A stretch of DNA of 64,000 nucleotides from Phnomibacter ginsenosidimutans (lineage in GTDB: Bacteria; Bacteroidota; Bacteroidia; Chitinophagales; Chitinophagaceae), in NCBI RefSeq assembly GCF_009740285.1, contig NZ_CP046566.1:984501-1048500 (forward strand), read 5' to 3'. Shown here piece after piece: positions 40,503 to 51,469 of the stretch (positions within the stretch are counted from its first letter, which is position 1; each line of letters begins with the position of its first letter). The notes beneath the pieces were generated by a model, which did not search any database, was not told the origin of the DNA, and saw nothing but the letters and a program-made list of their open reading frames with translations. The position numbers and the translations under genes were made by a program.

Positions 40503-40787
40503 GTTGCCGGAAGGCTGCTTAAAAGTAGGGCTTGATTGATTGTGATGGATGTGCCGTTGGCAATTAATGAATGATTAACGATTGCAGACTTGTGTGTGCA
40601 TCTTTTTCCGTTGTACTTTCAAAATGGCAATGCACCGCTACATTCTGCGGCAAGCTTGCCTTCACATGACCAACCTCGTTGGCAGTTTTGCTGCCCTTGC
40701 TACACATTTATCAACTGCCTTGCTGCAGTGCCGTTTTTACCCACGGCTTTGTGCTATATTTCCCTACGCTACACAACCAATTATTGT

Positions 40788-43700
40788 ATGAACAGGTTTT
40801 CTGCTGCCAGCCTGCGCTGGATGATGGCGCTGCTTTTTGTATCTGCTGCTATTTGGAGTTGCAACCGAAATGCAGTGAGTTTGAGCTACACCAATGCCCG
40901 TGATGAAGTACCACAGTTGGGCAACCTCACTTTTCGGTTTTCGGCGCCATTGGCTACCGATAGTATGCTCAACCAATGGGACAGTACCGAGTATGTCAGT
41001 TTTTCTCCCAAAATCAGGGGCCGCTTCCGTTGGGAAAGCCGCGACCAGCTGGTGTTTTCACCCGCAGAACCCTTGCCGCCGGCCAGCAGTTTTACGGCCA
41101 GCCTCAATAAGGTATTGCTGAAGCGAACCGATTTTACCAGCATCGAAGAAGACGATGAACTGACCTTTAAAACGGCAGATTTAAAACTGGAAAACACCCA
41201 TGCATTTTGGACCTTGCCCGATGGTGCTGCCGCTGCTATTCCGCAAATTGATTTGTACTTCAACTACAATGTTGATCCCAAAGCATTGATGGATAAACTG
41301 ACCGCGGAGTTGGATGGCAATAATGTAGAAGTAGAACTCATAACCGTTAGCAACGAATCGAAAGTGAGTGTGCGGCTACGCAATGTAAAACCGGAAGACA
41401 AAGATTTGGCATTGCAACTCAGCATTGCTAAAGGCCTGGTGCCCGATAAAGGCAAAAACGGTACGGCGAAAGAAGAAAAGATAGAAGCGGTGTTGCCATC
41501 ACCATTTGTGTTGAGTATAAACGATGTAACGGCTGAGCATGATGGTGTGCAGGGAAGCATCTTGATTAAAACCAGTCAGCAGTTGGTGGCGGGCCAGTTT
41601 GCTTCGTTCATAGAGCTATCGCCAACTGCTGCTTATAGCTCCCAACTTACCGAAGACGGATTGCTCATTACCAGTGAGCAGTTCAGTGTGGACAATAGCT
41701 ACACGCTGACTTTTAAGAAAGGCCTGCGAGGAAAAGTAGGTGGGGTGCTGAAAGAAAACTACAGCACCAGCGTGGCGTTTGGTAGCCTCGAACCTTCGCT
41801 GAGTTTTGCTAGTAGCAAAGCTGTTTATTTAGGAAAGAATGGCGCAAAGAATATTGAAGTACGCATTGCCAATGTACCTAAGATAAAAGTGATTGTTTCG
41901 AAAGTGTACGAAAGCAATTTGCTGATGGCGCATCGCTATGGCTATTATCCCAAAGAGCAAAAAGGAAATGAAGACGAAGAAGATTATTATTACTACGAAG
42001 AAGATGGCGATGCAGTACTCGGCGATGTGGTGTATGAGTCTGTCATAGATACAAGGTCGTTGCCGAAGTACGGCAGTGGTCGCTTGTTTCAATTCAACCT
42101 CACCGATAAACTGTCTGACGTAAAAGGCATTTACCATGTAAAAATCCGTTCTACCGAAGATTACTGGATAAGTGACAGCCGTTTTGTAGCCCTGAGTGAT
42201 GTGGGCCTCATAGCCAAGCAGGGCGTTGATAAAATGCTGGTATTTGCCAATAGCATACAAACGGCCAAAGCCATGAGTGGCGTGGCGGTAAGTGTGTACG
42301 GCGCCAACAATCAACTGTTGGGTACTGCTACAACCAATAGTGATGGTGTAGCAGAAGTACCCTTCGCCCGGCAAGAATTCAGCGGCTTTAAACCGGCGAT
42401 GGTCATTGCCAAAACCGGCGACGATTTCAACTACCTGCCCTTTCATAACACGGCCGTGAATACTTCCCGTTTTGAAGTAGGGGGCAAACGCATCAACAGC
42501 ACCGGCCTCGATGCATTTGTGTATCCTGAAAGAGATATTTATCGCCCCGGCGAAAAAATGAATGCTGCGGTAGTACTGCGAGACCGCAACTGGAAAAGTC
42601 CGGGCAGCATTCCCATCAAAATGAAAGTGCTGATGCCGAATGGCAAAGAGCTGACCAGCCTGCGCAAAAACCTGAATGCACAAGGCGCTGCTGAAGTAAA
42701 TGTGCCACTCAGTGCATCTGCTATTACGGGTACTTATGTATTGGAAGTATACAACGGCAACGATGTGTTGCTGGCCAGCAAAAACCTGAAAGTAGAAACC
42801 TTTATGCCTGATAGAATAAAGGTGAACGCCAATCTGGATAAGGAATCAGCGATGCCCGGACAATCTATTCAATTGAACCTGCAGGCCAGCAACTATTTTG
42901 GCCCGCCGGCAGCTGGGCGAAAATATGAATGCGAAATACAGGTGAAACAAAAACACATTGCACCTGCCAAATACAACAAGTTCGACTTCGACCTCAGCAA
43001 TGAACGCACCATTTTTGATAAGGTATTGCGGGAAGGATTAACCAACGAGCAAGGCATTGCCAATACCGCTTTTGATGTGCCCGCTATGTATGCCAACCTT
43101 GGTGTGTTGGAAGCCAGTTTTTTCAGTACAGTTTTCGATGAAACCGGGCGGCCGGTAAACCGTGTGTCGAGGGCCACCATTTACACTCAATCGGTGCTGT
43201 TTGGTTTGGGCAATACCGGCTGGAATTATTTCCCATTGCGGCAAAACATCAACTTTCCGGTGATAGCCATCAACAGCAAAGAGCAGGTGATGAATGCCAC
43301 TGCACAAATACAAGTGATTAAGCATGAGTACCGCACCGTGTTGTCGAAGAGCGGCTCCTACTTCCGCTACGAATCGCAAAAGGAAAGCAAAGTGATAGCA
43401 TCACGCACCATGCAGGTGAGTGGTGAGCAATCGGTATTTCCATTTACACCCACTACCCCCGGCGAATATGAAATACGCATTGCTGCACCGGGCGTAAGCA
43501 ACTACGTGAGCCAGCGGTTTTACAGCTATGGCGCTTGGGGCAATGCCGATGCTGCGTTTGAAGTAAACCGCGAAGGCAACGTAGATATTTCATTGGATAA
43601 AAACAGCTACAACAATGGCGAAACCGTGAAGGCTTTGTTTAAAACACCATTTAACGGCCGCATGTTGGTGACGGTTGAAACAGATAAAGTCGTGAGCTAT

Positions 43701-46194
43701 CAGTATGTTGATGTCAACAATAGAAATGCCAGCCTCAACCTCAAAATTGATGACCAGTATTTGCCGAATGCCTACATCAGTGCGACGTTGTTTAAGCCAC
43801 ATACGGTAACTGATATGCCGTTGACAGTGGCGCATGGTTATGCTAACATCAAAGTGGAAGACAAGAGCAAACGCATGACGGTGAGCATTGATGCAAAAAA
43901 GGAAACTCGAAGTAGAACGCATCAAAAAGTAACCGTGAAAGCGGCGCCCAACAGCATGGTCACACTGGCTGCTGTTGACAATGGAGTGCTGGCCGTTTCC
44001 AATTTCAAAACACCCGATCCGTTTGCGCATTTTTTTGCCACCCGTGCATTGAGTGTAAATGGTTATGATTTGTATCCGTTGCTGTTTCCTGAGCTGCGCC
44101 GCACCATCAGCAGCAGTGGTGGCGATGCTGACTTGCAATTGAGCCAGCGTCAAAACCCCATGCCCGACAAACGGGTGAAGTTGGTGAGCTTTTGGAGTGG
44201 CATTCGCCAAACCGGCAGCAATGGTGAAGCCACTTTCGAATTTGATATTCCGCAGTTTAGTGGCGAGGTGCGATTGATGGCAGTGGCTTGCAAAGACAAC
44301 CAGTTTGGTGCTGCAGAAAGCAATATGAAAGTAGCCGATCCGCTTGGTGGTGAGTACGGCATTGCCTCGCTTCATGAGCCCTGGTGATACCGTGTTAGTT
44401 CCTGTGACCATAACAAACACCACCAACAAAACGGCCAGCATCAATGCAAAGTTGTTAACTACAGCCGGAGTACAAGTCGCAGGCAGCAATACTGCCACTA
44501 CGAGCATCGAAGGCAAACGGGAAGGTCGTGTGTTGTTTAAGTTGTTTGCACCAGCTTCCATTGGTACCGCCAACATTAAAGTTGAAATAAACGGACTGGG
44601 TGAACAATTCCTGGATGAAACAGATATCAGTATTCGTCCGGCCTCTACTTTGCAAAAGCTGAATGGTGCACAAGTCATTCCTGCCAACACTGCACAAGTG
44701 TTGCGTATGAATACATTGGATTTTATTCCACAGAGTTTGAACTATACGCTGACTGTGAGTCGCAATCCTTTGCTGGAGTTGGGTGGACAGTTGCAATACC
44801 TTGTTCAGTATCCTTTTGGTTGTACGGAGCAAACAGTGTCGGTGGCATTTCCGCAATTGTATTTTTCCGACTTATCGGATATGGTGCATACACAAAAAGG
44901 GTTGCAGAAAAGTGCGAACGAAAATGTGGCCGAAGCCATTCGCAAAATAAAAATGCGCCAGCTGTACAACGGCGGCGTTACACTATGGGATAATGAAAGC
45001 CAGGAAAGCTGGTGGACAACTGCATACGCCGCTCATTTTTTGGTAGAAGCCAAAAAAGCCGGCTACGAAGTAGACAGAAGTTTGCTGGAAACCATGCTCA
45101 ATTATCTCAACAATAAACTGCGCAACAAAGAGCTGGTGGCTTATTTCTACAACCGCAATTTGCAAAAGAAAATTGCGCCCAAAGAAGTAGCATATAGCTT
45201 ATATGTTTTGTCATTGGCAGGAAGACCTGCCGTGGCTGCTATGAACTATTACAAAACCAATCAAAAGGATTTGGCGTTGGATAGTCGCTACTTATTGTCG
45301 GCGGCATACACGCTGGCTGGCGATAAGGCTTCCGCTAAAGCATTGCTACCCGGAAGCTTTGCCGGAGAAGAAGCCGTAGCCAGCACCGGCGGTAGTTTTT
45401 ACAGTGATATACGTGATGAAGCCGTGGCGCTGAATGCATTGATAGATGCAGAGCCAACCAACACGCAAGTGGGTGTAATGGCCAGGCATGTAGCAGCCAA
45501 ACTCAAAGGCCGCAGCTGGTACACTACGCAGGAATGTGCGTTTGGTTTTGTGGCTTTGGGTAAAATAGCCCGTAAATCTGGCGCTACTAACGCAACTGCA
45601 GTGGTGACCGTAGGCGGTAAGCAAGTAGGTATGATGAGTGGTGCTCCATTGCAACTCACCAAGGCACAATTGAACAGCACCAACATTCAAATTACCAGCA
45701 AAGGCAATGGTAATATTTATGCATGGTGGCAAACGCAAGGCATCAGTGCCAGTGGCGCTTACAAAGAGGAAGACAGTTACTTGAAAGTGCGTCGTAGTTT
45801 TTACGACCGTTTTGGAAGACCTGTGAGTAGTAACAGCTTTAAACAAAATGATTTGATTGTGGTGAAGCTTACGTTGGAAAAAACATACAGCGGCACTATT
45901 GACAACGTTGTGTTGACAGATATTTTGCCAGCCGGTTTTGAAATTGAAAACAGTCGCATTAAAGAATTGCCCGGCAACGAGTGGATAAAAGATGCCAGCA
46001 ATCCGCTGCATACCGATATCCGAGACGACCGCATTCATTTCTTTACCAACCTCAACGGACGCCAAACATTTTACTACACGGTAAGGGCTGTGTCACCCGG
46101 TACATTTACCATTGGCCCTGCCAGCGCCGATGCCATGTACAATGGCGAGTACCATTCTTATCACGGGGCTGGAACCATCAAAATTGTGCAGTAA
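40788..46194 (+). CDS. Bacterial alpha-2-macroglobulin (YfhM-like), thioester type, frame-broken
   Basis: Frames 40788-44387 and 44344-46194 make a lipoprotein of about 1,800 residues. The start at MNRFSAASLRW gives a signal ending in SAAIWSC. MG domains follow, then bait-region-like and A2M domains (GFDIPQFSGEVRLMAVA type sequence at 44240-44290). At 44343-44349 CTTGGTG contains one extra G; without it DPL continues as VVSTALPRFMSPGDTV. The thioester motif CTEQ is intact in YPFGCTEQTV (44808-44835), so covalent trapping of proteases is expected. The protein is probably periplasmic and membrane-attached, guarding the envelope with PBP1C, its divergent neighbour. The end has a ubiquitous alpha-2-macroglobulin receptor-like domain. 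Confidence 0.93.
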
Positions 46195-46265
46195 GCTGCG
46201 GTTTGCCCGTTATTGATATTGATTAATAGAATATTTTAGCCACGGCGAAGAAAGCCGACCTGATT

Positions 46266-47240
46266 ATGGAAGAAATGTTTGAAAGCAGAACGGATTTAAG
46301 CAGACTGAGCGAAGCCGTATCACAGATGCGGGGTGCTATCGGCAGGGTAGTTGTAGGCCAGGCAGAAATGGTTGACCTTATGATTGCCGGTTTGCTGTGC
46401 GACGGTCACTTGCTGATTGAAGGTGTACCCGGTGTGGCCAAAACCTTGTCTGCCAAGTTGCTGTCCCGTAGCATTGCGGTGCCATTTAGTCGCCTGCAGT
46501 TTACGCCCGACCTCATGCCGAGTGATGTGTTGGGTACTTCGGTATTCAATCCGCAAAACATGCAGTTTCAGTTTAAGCCCGGCCCTGTGTTTTCAAATAT
46601 TGTACTGATTGATGAAATCAACCGTGCCCCGGCCAAAACACAATCGGCTTTGTTTGAAGTAATGGAGGAACGTCAGGTGACAGTGGATGGCCAAACCTAT
46701 CCTATGCAAGAGCCATTTATTGTAGTGGCTACGCAAAACCCGGTAGAGCAGGAAGGTACTTACCGCTTGCCCGAAGCACAACTTGACCGTTTCTTGTTTA
46801 AAATAAATGTGGGCTACCCAACGGTACAGGAAGAAGTGCAGATTTTGCAACAGCAACAACACCAGAGTGCCGCTGAATTGTTGCAGGAAGTACAACCCGT
46901 GTTGAACGCCGGCGATATCGCTTGCTTCCGTTCGCTGGTACGACAAATGGTGGTGCAGCCTAAGTTGCTGGAGTTTATTGCAAGCATTATTGCCAGCACC
47001 CGCAATAATCCTTCATTGTATCTCGGTGCATCTCCCCGTGCATCGTTGGCCATTTTGAAAGCTGCCAAAGCCATGGCAGCAATACGTGCCCGTGATTTTG
47101 TATTGCCCGAAGATATTTTGGGCATTGTGCCGCATGTGTTACGGCATCGTATCATTCTTTCACCAGAAAAAGAAATGGAAGGCTTTACCGCAGATGATAT
47201 GGTACAGCAGTTGTTGGAGAAAGTGGAAGTGCCGAGGTAA
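46266..47240 (+). CDS. MoxR-family AAA+ ATPase
   Basis: A 324-residue MoxR ATPase. Walker A is GVPGVAKT near residues 51-58, Walker B is VLIDEINRAPAKTQ near 114-127, sensor 1 is VATQNPVEQEGTYRLPEAQLDRF near 157-180, and the C-terminal helical lid has SPRASLAILKAAKA. MoxR proteins act as chaperones with VWA-domain proteins, whose gene usually follows together with DUF58. Here neither is present; a terminator follows directly. It lies 71 bases after the alpha-2-macroglobulin gene without an obvious terminator between, so the two could be cotranscribed. Confidence 0.94.
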   Translation: MEEMFESRTDLSRLSEAVSQMRGAIGRVVVGQAEMVDLMIAGLLCDGHLLIEGVPGVAKTLSAKLLSRSIAVPFSRLQFTPDLMPSDVLGTSVFNPQNMQFQFKPGPVFSNIVLIDEINRAPAKTQSALFEVMEERQVTVDGQTYPMQEPFIVVATQNPVEQEGTYRLPEAQLDRFLFKINVGYPTVQEEVQILQQQQHQSAAELLQEVQPVLNAGDIACFRSLVRQMVVQPKLLEFIASIIASTRNNPSLYLGASPRASLAILKAAKAMAAIRARDFVLPEDILGIVPHVLRHRIILSPEKEMEGFTADDMVQQLLEKVEVPR

Positions 47241-47314
47241 CATCAGTTAACGAGTTGATTGGTTGATAAGTTAACTGGTTAATTTGAGATTAGGGAAAGA
47301 GATTCATTCTTGAT

Positions 47315-47343
47315 AAAAACGCTTCTGATGTAGAGGCGTTTTT
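47315..47343 (+). terminator. Terminator of the MoxR gene
   Basis: AAAAACGCTTCT pairs with AGAGGCGTTTTT and is followed by T. The one U-G pair is on the plus strand, which favours plus-strand use, although the minus-strand MFS gene ends at the same spot. Confidence 0.82.
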
Positions 47344-48525
47344 TTATGTAGTGATTCTTTTACGCAGTGCCAGTAAACCCAGTATGGGTCCGATGGCCAG
47401 TAGCATGTATACGAATGTCAGTGGTAATTTATCCGAAAAAAAGTGAAGGGTTTGAATACTCACAATGGTAATAGCAAAGCCAATGCTGTTGACAATGGTG
47501 AGTGCCGATCCTTTTGATTGTGCGGGTGCATGTTGCGCTACCAACGATGAAAACAACGGTGAATCAGCTATCACAAACAATCCCCACAACCATAGAAAAA
47601 TCAGCAATGCAATTGTTGAAGGTTGTTGCAATAGTAGTGGAGAAACTAAGCAGCAGCAACAGGAAAGTAACAACGCCTTGCTGGCAATGTTGGCAGTGCC
47701 AAATGATTGAGATAAATATCCTGCCACTACACAAGCCAATCCGCCAGAAGCAATAATCACAAATGCAAACAGCGGTACATCTATCTTGCTTTGCGGGTGA
47801 GTGCTGTTGTAATACTGCAACATCACTGGTACAAAAGCCCAAAATGCATACAGCTCCCACATGTGGCCAAAATAGCCGAGTGCTGCCTGCCGGAAATGCG
47901 GCTGTCGAAAGCCAGCAGCAAAAGCACCGAACGAAAATTGTTGTGGCTTACTGCGGTGCGGGCCATCGGGTACCAACAACCACATGCCTACTCCGCCAAT
48001 GATGGCAAGGGTAGTGGTACAATACAATACATATCGCCATGGAACGCCTTGCAACATGTTGCTAAGTAAATGCGGAAAAGCAGTGCCCACAACTAATGCA
48101 CCAACCAAAAAGCCCAACGATTTTCCCAAGCCCTGCTGAAAATAATCGGCAGCTATTTTCATGCCTACAGGATAAATGCCTGCGAGAAAAAAGCCGGTGA
48201 AAAATCTAAACAACAATACTTGCATGGGTTGCAAATCTGTAATGCTCATGCCTAAGTTGAAGATGCCAGCACAAATAGCACTCAGCATAAAAACAGTAGC
48301 CGGTGAAAAGCGATCAGCAATGGCCAGTATGGCAAACAGCAATGTACCCGTAATGAAACCCAATTGTACACTGCTGGTAAGGTGTGCTACAAAATCTGCA
48401 TCGAGGTGTAGCTCTTGGCTAAGGGGGCGCATCACTGCATTGCCTGCAAACCATAAGGATGTACAGAGAAATTGTGCCAGCACAATCACGGGCAAAATGT
48501 ATTTCGGCGGCTGTTGTACAGTCAT
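47344..48525 (-). CDS. MFS transporter
   Basis: A protein of about 393 residues with 12 hydrophobic helices in the major-facilitator pattern. Family marks are AIADRFSP in the loop between helices 2 and 3, and RFFTGFFLAGIYPVGMKIAADYF in helices 4-5. I start it at MTVQQPPKYILPV; an upstream ATG at 48573 adds 16 charged residues and cannot be excluded. The substrate is unknown. The second half is His/Ala-rich in the last loop (SSLVAQHAPAQSKGSALT), as in sugar-acid or nitrate/cyanate-type exporters, but that is only suggestive. Confidence 0.9.
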   Translation of the reverse strand: MTVQQPPKYILPVIVLAQFLCTSLWFAGNAVMRPLSQELHLDADFVAHLTSSVQLGFITGTLLFAILAIADRFSPATVFMLSAICAGIFNLGMSITDLQPMQVLLFRFFTGFFLAGIYPVGMKIAADYFQQGLGKSLGFLVGALVVGTAFPHLLSNMLQGVPWRYVLYCTTTLAIIGGVGMWLLVPDGPHRSKPQQFSFGAFAAGFRQPHFRQAALGYFGHMWELYAFWAFVPVMLQYYNSTHPQSKIDVPLFAFVIIASGGLACVVAGYLSQSFGTANIASKALLLSCCCCLVSPLLLQQPSTIALLIFLWLWGLFVIADSPLFSSLVAQHAPAQSKGSALTIVNSIGFAITIVSIQTLHFFSDKLPLTFVYMLLAIGPILGLLALRKRITT

Positions 48526-48789
48526 GGCAATGTAGTCATCTGAACGATAAATATATTCTTCCTGCACATTCAAATACTCGATTGCTGCAGCGGGGTAAAT
48601 TCATTCCAAATGTGCGGCGCAAATGTTTCAAACTGGCTTAGGCATGCAAACTGCTGTTTGTAGCGGGTTTACTTTCATGCACAACAATGCCAATGCTTGC
48701 TTGCATTCATTTGCTGACGCAAAAAGTTTTTTCTTATATCGCTCAGTTGTTGAGTAAGAGAGCAGCAATGGCTAAGAAAAATCATTCCT

Positions 48790-49998
48790 ATGAAGAGCGG
48801 TTTAGTTTGGATAGCCAGCATCGCATTGCTGATGGCGGCATGTAAAAAAGAAAAAGTAAGCACAGGTGGCGGTACAGTTACCCCACCACCACCCGGCGGT
48901 GGCGCTGCTGTTTATTCGGGTAGCAAACTGGCCATTTCTACCGGTCTTTCACTGCAGAATCCGTTGATTGAATTGGGCGCAGATACAGTGTTCAGCAGTT
49001 ATACTTTGGGGTCTTCCTTGGTGAAGCGAATACCTACTGGCTTCGAAGACAAAATCATTTCCATTTACTTGCCCAAAGGTTACATGGCGGTGTTGGCGGC
49101 CAATAGTGATGGCACTGGTGAAGCCATTACACTCATTGCCAAAGACAGCGCCATCAAGGCAAATTTGCCCACCCGTTTGCGCAACAATATTTCATACATC
49201 CGTTACATCCGCTTTACCGATCAGGATAAAAAGGTGTGTGCCTGACCGACTCTAACAGGGTCAAACTTTTTCAAACAGGTTGGTATTATGGCTGGAGTTT
49301 CAACAGGCCTTCATTTGGTCCGTTGCAATACGTGCCTATGACCTGGGGTAAAGGCGCTGCCATTGATGACAATGCCAGGTATTTGATTGAACGAAACGAT
49401 ATCGATCATCTCTTGTCATTCAACGAACCCGACAACAGCAGTCAGTCGAATGTGCCGGTGGATACGGCTGTGGCACGATATAAAACAATGCTCAAAACTG
49501 GGTTGCGTTTGTTCTCGCCGGCATGTACACAAGATCAGGGCATTTGGTGCTGGCAAATGGCAAACAGAATTCATGAGCAAAATACAAAGTCAACGTGTTC
49601 GTATTGATGGTATTGCTGTGCACTGGTACGATTGGGGCAATCAAACCAACAATGCAGCTACTGATTCATTAACTGCTGAAAGAGTATTCAATCGCTTCAA
49701 AACCTACATTCAAAATGTTCGCACAGCTTATCCAAATTTACCCATCTGGATCACTGAATTCAATGCCAATATGAACCGCAAATCGCAAGTCGTGCAGATG
49801 TATTTCATGAAGCTTTCTACTGAATGGTTGAATACACTCGATTACGTTGAACGGTATTCATTTTTCTTTGAGCCAGATTATCCTTCAGCAAACCCGGATG
49901 GCACCATGTCAGCCATTGGTGCGTATTGGAAAAGCCTGCCAACCACCAAAGCGTATACAGGTGGCAATCATATAGCCGATGCTACGTTGATAAAATAG
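48790..49998 (+). CDS. GH128-like glycoside hydrolase lipoprotein, two frame breaks
   Basis: Three frames (48790-49245, 49236-49607, continuation to 49998) make a protein of about 402 residues. It has a lipoprotein signal (IASIALLMAAC), a Gly/Pro-rich linker, and a beta-sandwich-like N-terminal part. The catalytic core matches the Glyco_hydro_cc (GH128) pattern: YYGWS at the first strand, LSFNEPDN with the acid/base Glu, AVHWYDWG and WITEFNAN with the nucleophile Glu. The first break is a 2-base expansion in GTGTGTG near 49233-49240, the second lies near 49541-49560. GH128 members are beta-1,3-glucanases, which fits attack on fungal or algal glucan, but the substrate is inferred. Confidence 0.82.
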
Positions 49999-50080
49999 TA
50001 AGAGGCTTACAGCTGAAGACTCAAAGCATAAAGCCATATTCGTTAAATAATGATTTACAAACATGCAATAGGTTGATGAT

Positions 50081-50116
50081 AAAGGCGATGTTTCTTTTTT
50101 TGAAACGTCGCTTTTT
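50081..50116 (+). terminator. Terminator of the GH128-like gene
   Basis: AAAGGCGATGTTTC pairs with GAAACGTCGCTTT with one bulge and one U-G pair on the plus strand, followed by TTTTATT. Confidence 0.75.
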
Positions 50117-50147
50117 TATTACAGCACAAAAAGAATTGCAACTGGTG

Positions 50148-51398
50148 TTATCCACCCGATACCCATTGCATGAGCAGGCCGCAAACGTAAGCGCCGCCTG
50201 TGCCAATGGCATATCCCAGCACCGCCAGCAATACACCCACCGGCGCCAGTACTGGTGAGAATGCTGCTGCTACAATAGGTGCACTGGCCGGACCACCAAT
50301 ATTGGCCTGACTACCGACCGCTACAAAAAAGAATGGCGCCTTAATCAGTTTGGCTATGCCCAGCATAATGAGGATGTGAAATGCCAACCACGTAAACGCC
50401 AGCAGCAACAATTTTGGATGATCGAAAATGGCGAAGATGTTCATTTTCATGCCGAGGGTTGCAACCAGCACGTACAAGAGCAAAGTACCTGTTTTAGAAG
50501 CACCAGCATGATCGAGGTCTCTGGCTTTGGTAAACGACAGCAGCAATCCAATAAGCGTTGCCATCAGTATCAGCCAGAAAAATTTGCTCGTCAAACTAAA
50601 CTGTGCCAGTTGTGGTGCATGCAATTCAATGGCTGGTGCAATATTGTCGGCAATGAGATGCGCCAAACCTGTAACGCCAAATCCAACACCTGCAATCAAT
50701 GTAATATCGGCCAGCGAAGGAATACGGTCGCCCTGCTGATGGTACTGTTCCATTTTTTTGCGTAGCGTTTCAATGGCAGATGCATCGGCTTTGAGTTTGG
50801 CATCCAGCTTGGGGGCAATGCCGGCACCGTACAATAAAAACGCCATCCACACATAGGCCGTAATCACATCAATGGCAATCATAGCACTAAAGAGTTGATC
50901 GCTGATGCCAAAAATTTCTTTCATGGCGGCCTGGTTGGCACCGCCGCCAATCCAGCTGCCGGCAATGGCCGTCAGGCCACGCCATACGGCATCGGGGCCT
51001 TCGCCACCTACGGCTTGCGGATCAATAATGGTAAACAACCACACCGCCAGCGGGCCACCAATCATAACGCCTAACGAGCCTACCAAAAACATAATGAGTG
51101 CTTTGCCACCGAGTTTTCTGATGGAAGGAATATCTACCGTGATGGTGAGCAGAACCAAACTGGTGGGTAAGAGATAATCTCTGATGACAGGATAGAGCCC
51201 CGATTTTTCGCCATCAATAATGCCAAACGAATTGAACAGTGAAGGCAGAAAATAACACAGCAATAAAGAGGGCACAAACTGATAAAACCGCTTCCAGCCT
51301 TTGTGGTTGCTAGATGATGTAACGAAGACAAACGCAAGAATGGAAACCAGCAGTCCGAAAACTACTGCGTCGTTGCTGATGATGGCCAAATACTGCAT
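50148..51398 (-). CDS. DUF819-family membrane protein (YjcL-like)
   Basis: A 416-residue polytopic protein with about 11 transmembrane helices. The DUF819 hallmark GSWIGGGANQAAMKEIFG is near residues 150-167, and FFVAVGSQANIGGPASAPIVAAAF near 370-393 is the matching half in the second repeat. A hydrophilic loop with a short coiled coil (ETLRKKMEQYHQQGD) separates the halves. The two-fold architecture resembles ion-coupled secondary transporters, and the family has been proposed to be related to such carriers; no substrate is known for this one. It is transcribed toward the GH128-like gene. Confidence 0.92.
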   Translation of the reverse strand: MQYLAIISNDAVVFGLLVSILAFVFVTSSSNHKGWKRFYQFVPSLLLCYFLPSLFNSFGIIDGEKSGLYPVIRDYLLPTSLVLLTITVDIPSIRKLGGKALIMFLVGSLGVMIGGPLAVWLFTIIDPQAVGGEGPDAVWRGLTAIAGSWIGGGANQAAMKEIFGISDQLFSAMIAIDVITAYVWMAFLLYGAGIAPKLDAKLKADASAIETLRKKMEQYHQQGDRIPSLADITLIAGVGFGVTGLAHLIADNIAPAIELHAPQLAQFSLTSKFFWLILMATLIGLLLSFTKARDLDHAGASKTGTLLLYVLVATLGMKMNIFAIFDHPKLLLLAFTWLAFHILIMLGIAKLIKAPFFFVAVGSQANIGGPASAPIVAAAFSPVLAPVGVLLAVLGYAIGTGGAYVCGLLMQWVSGG

Positions 51399-51469
51399 GC
51401 AGCATAATTACTGGTTTTGTAGTGAACAACCAATTTTAGCAACAGCATACACAATGCAAAGCCTGTGTT

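Noticed and set aside
48526-48789. Gene in the gap before the GH128-like gene
   Set aside because: Only short frames without features; no promoter or hairpin that I can defend.
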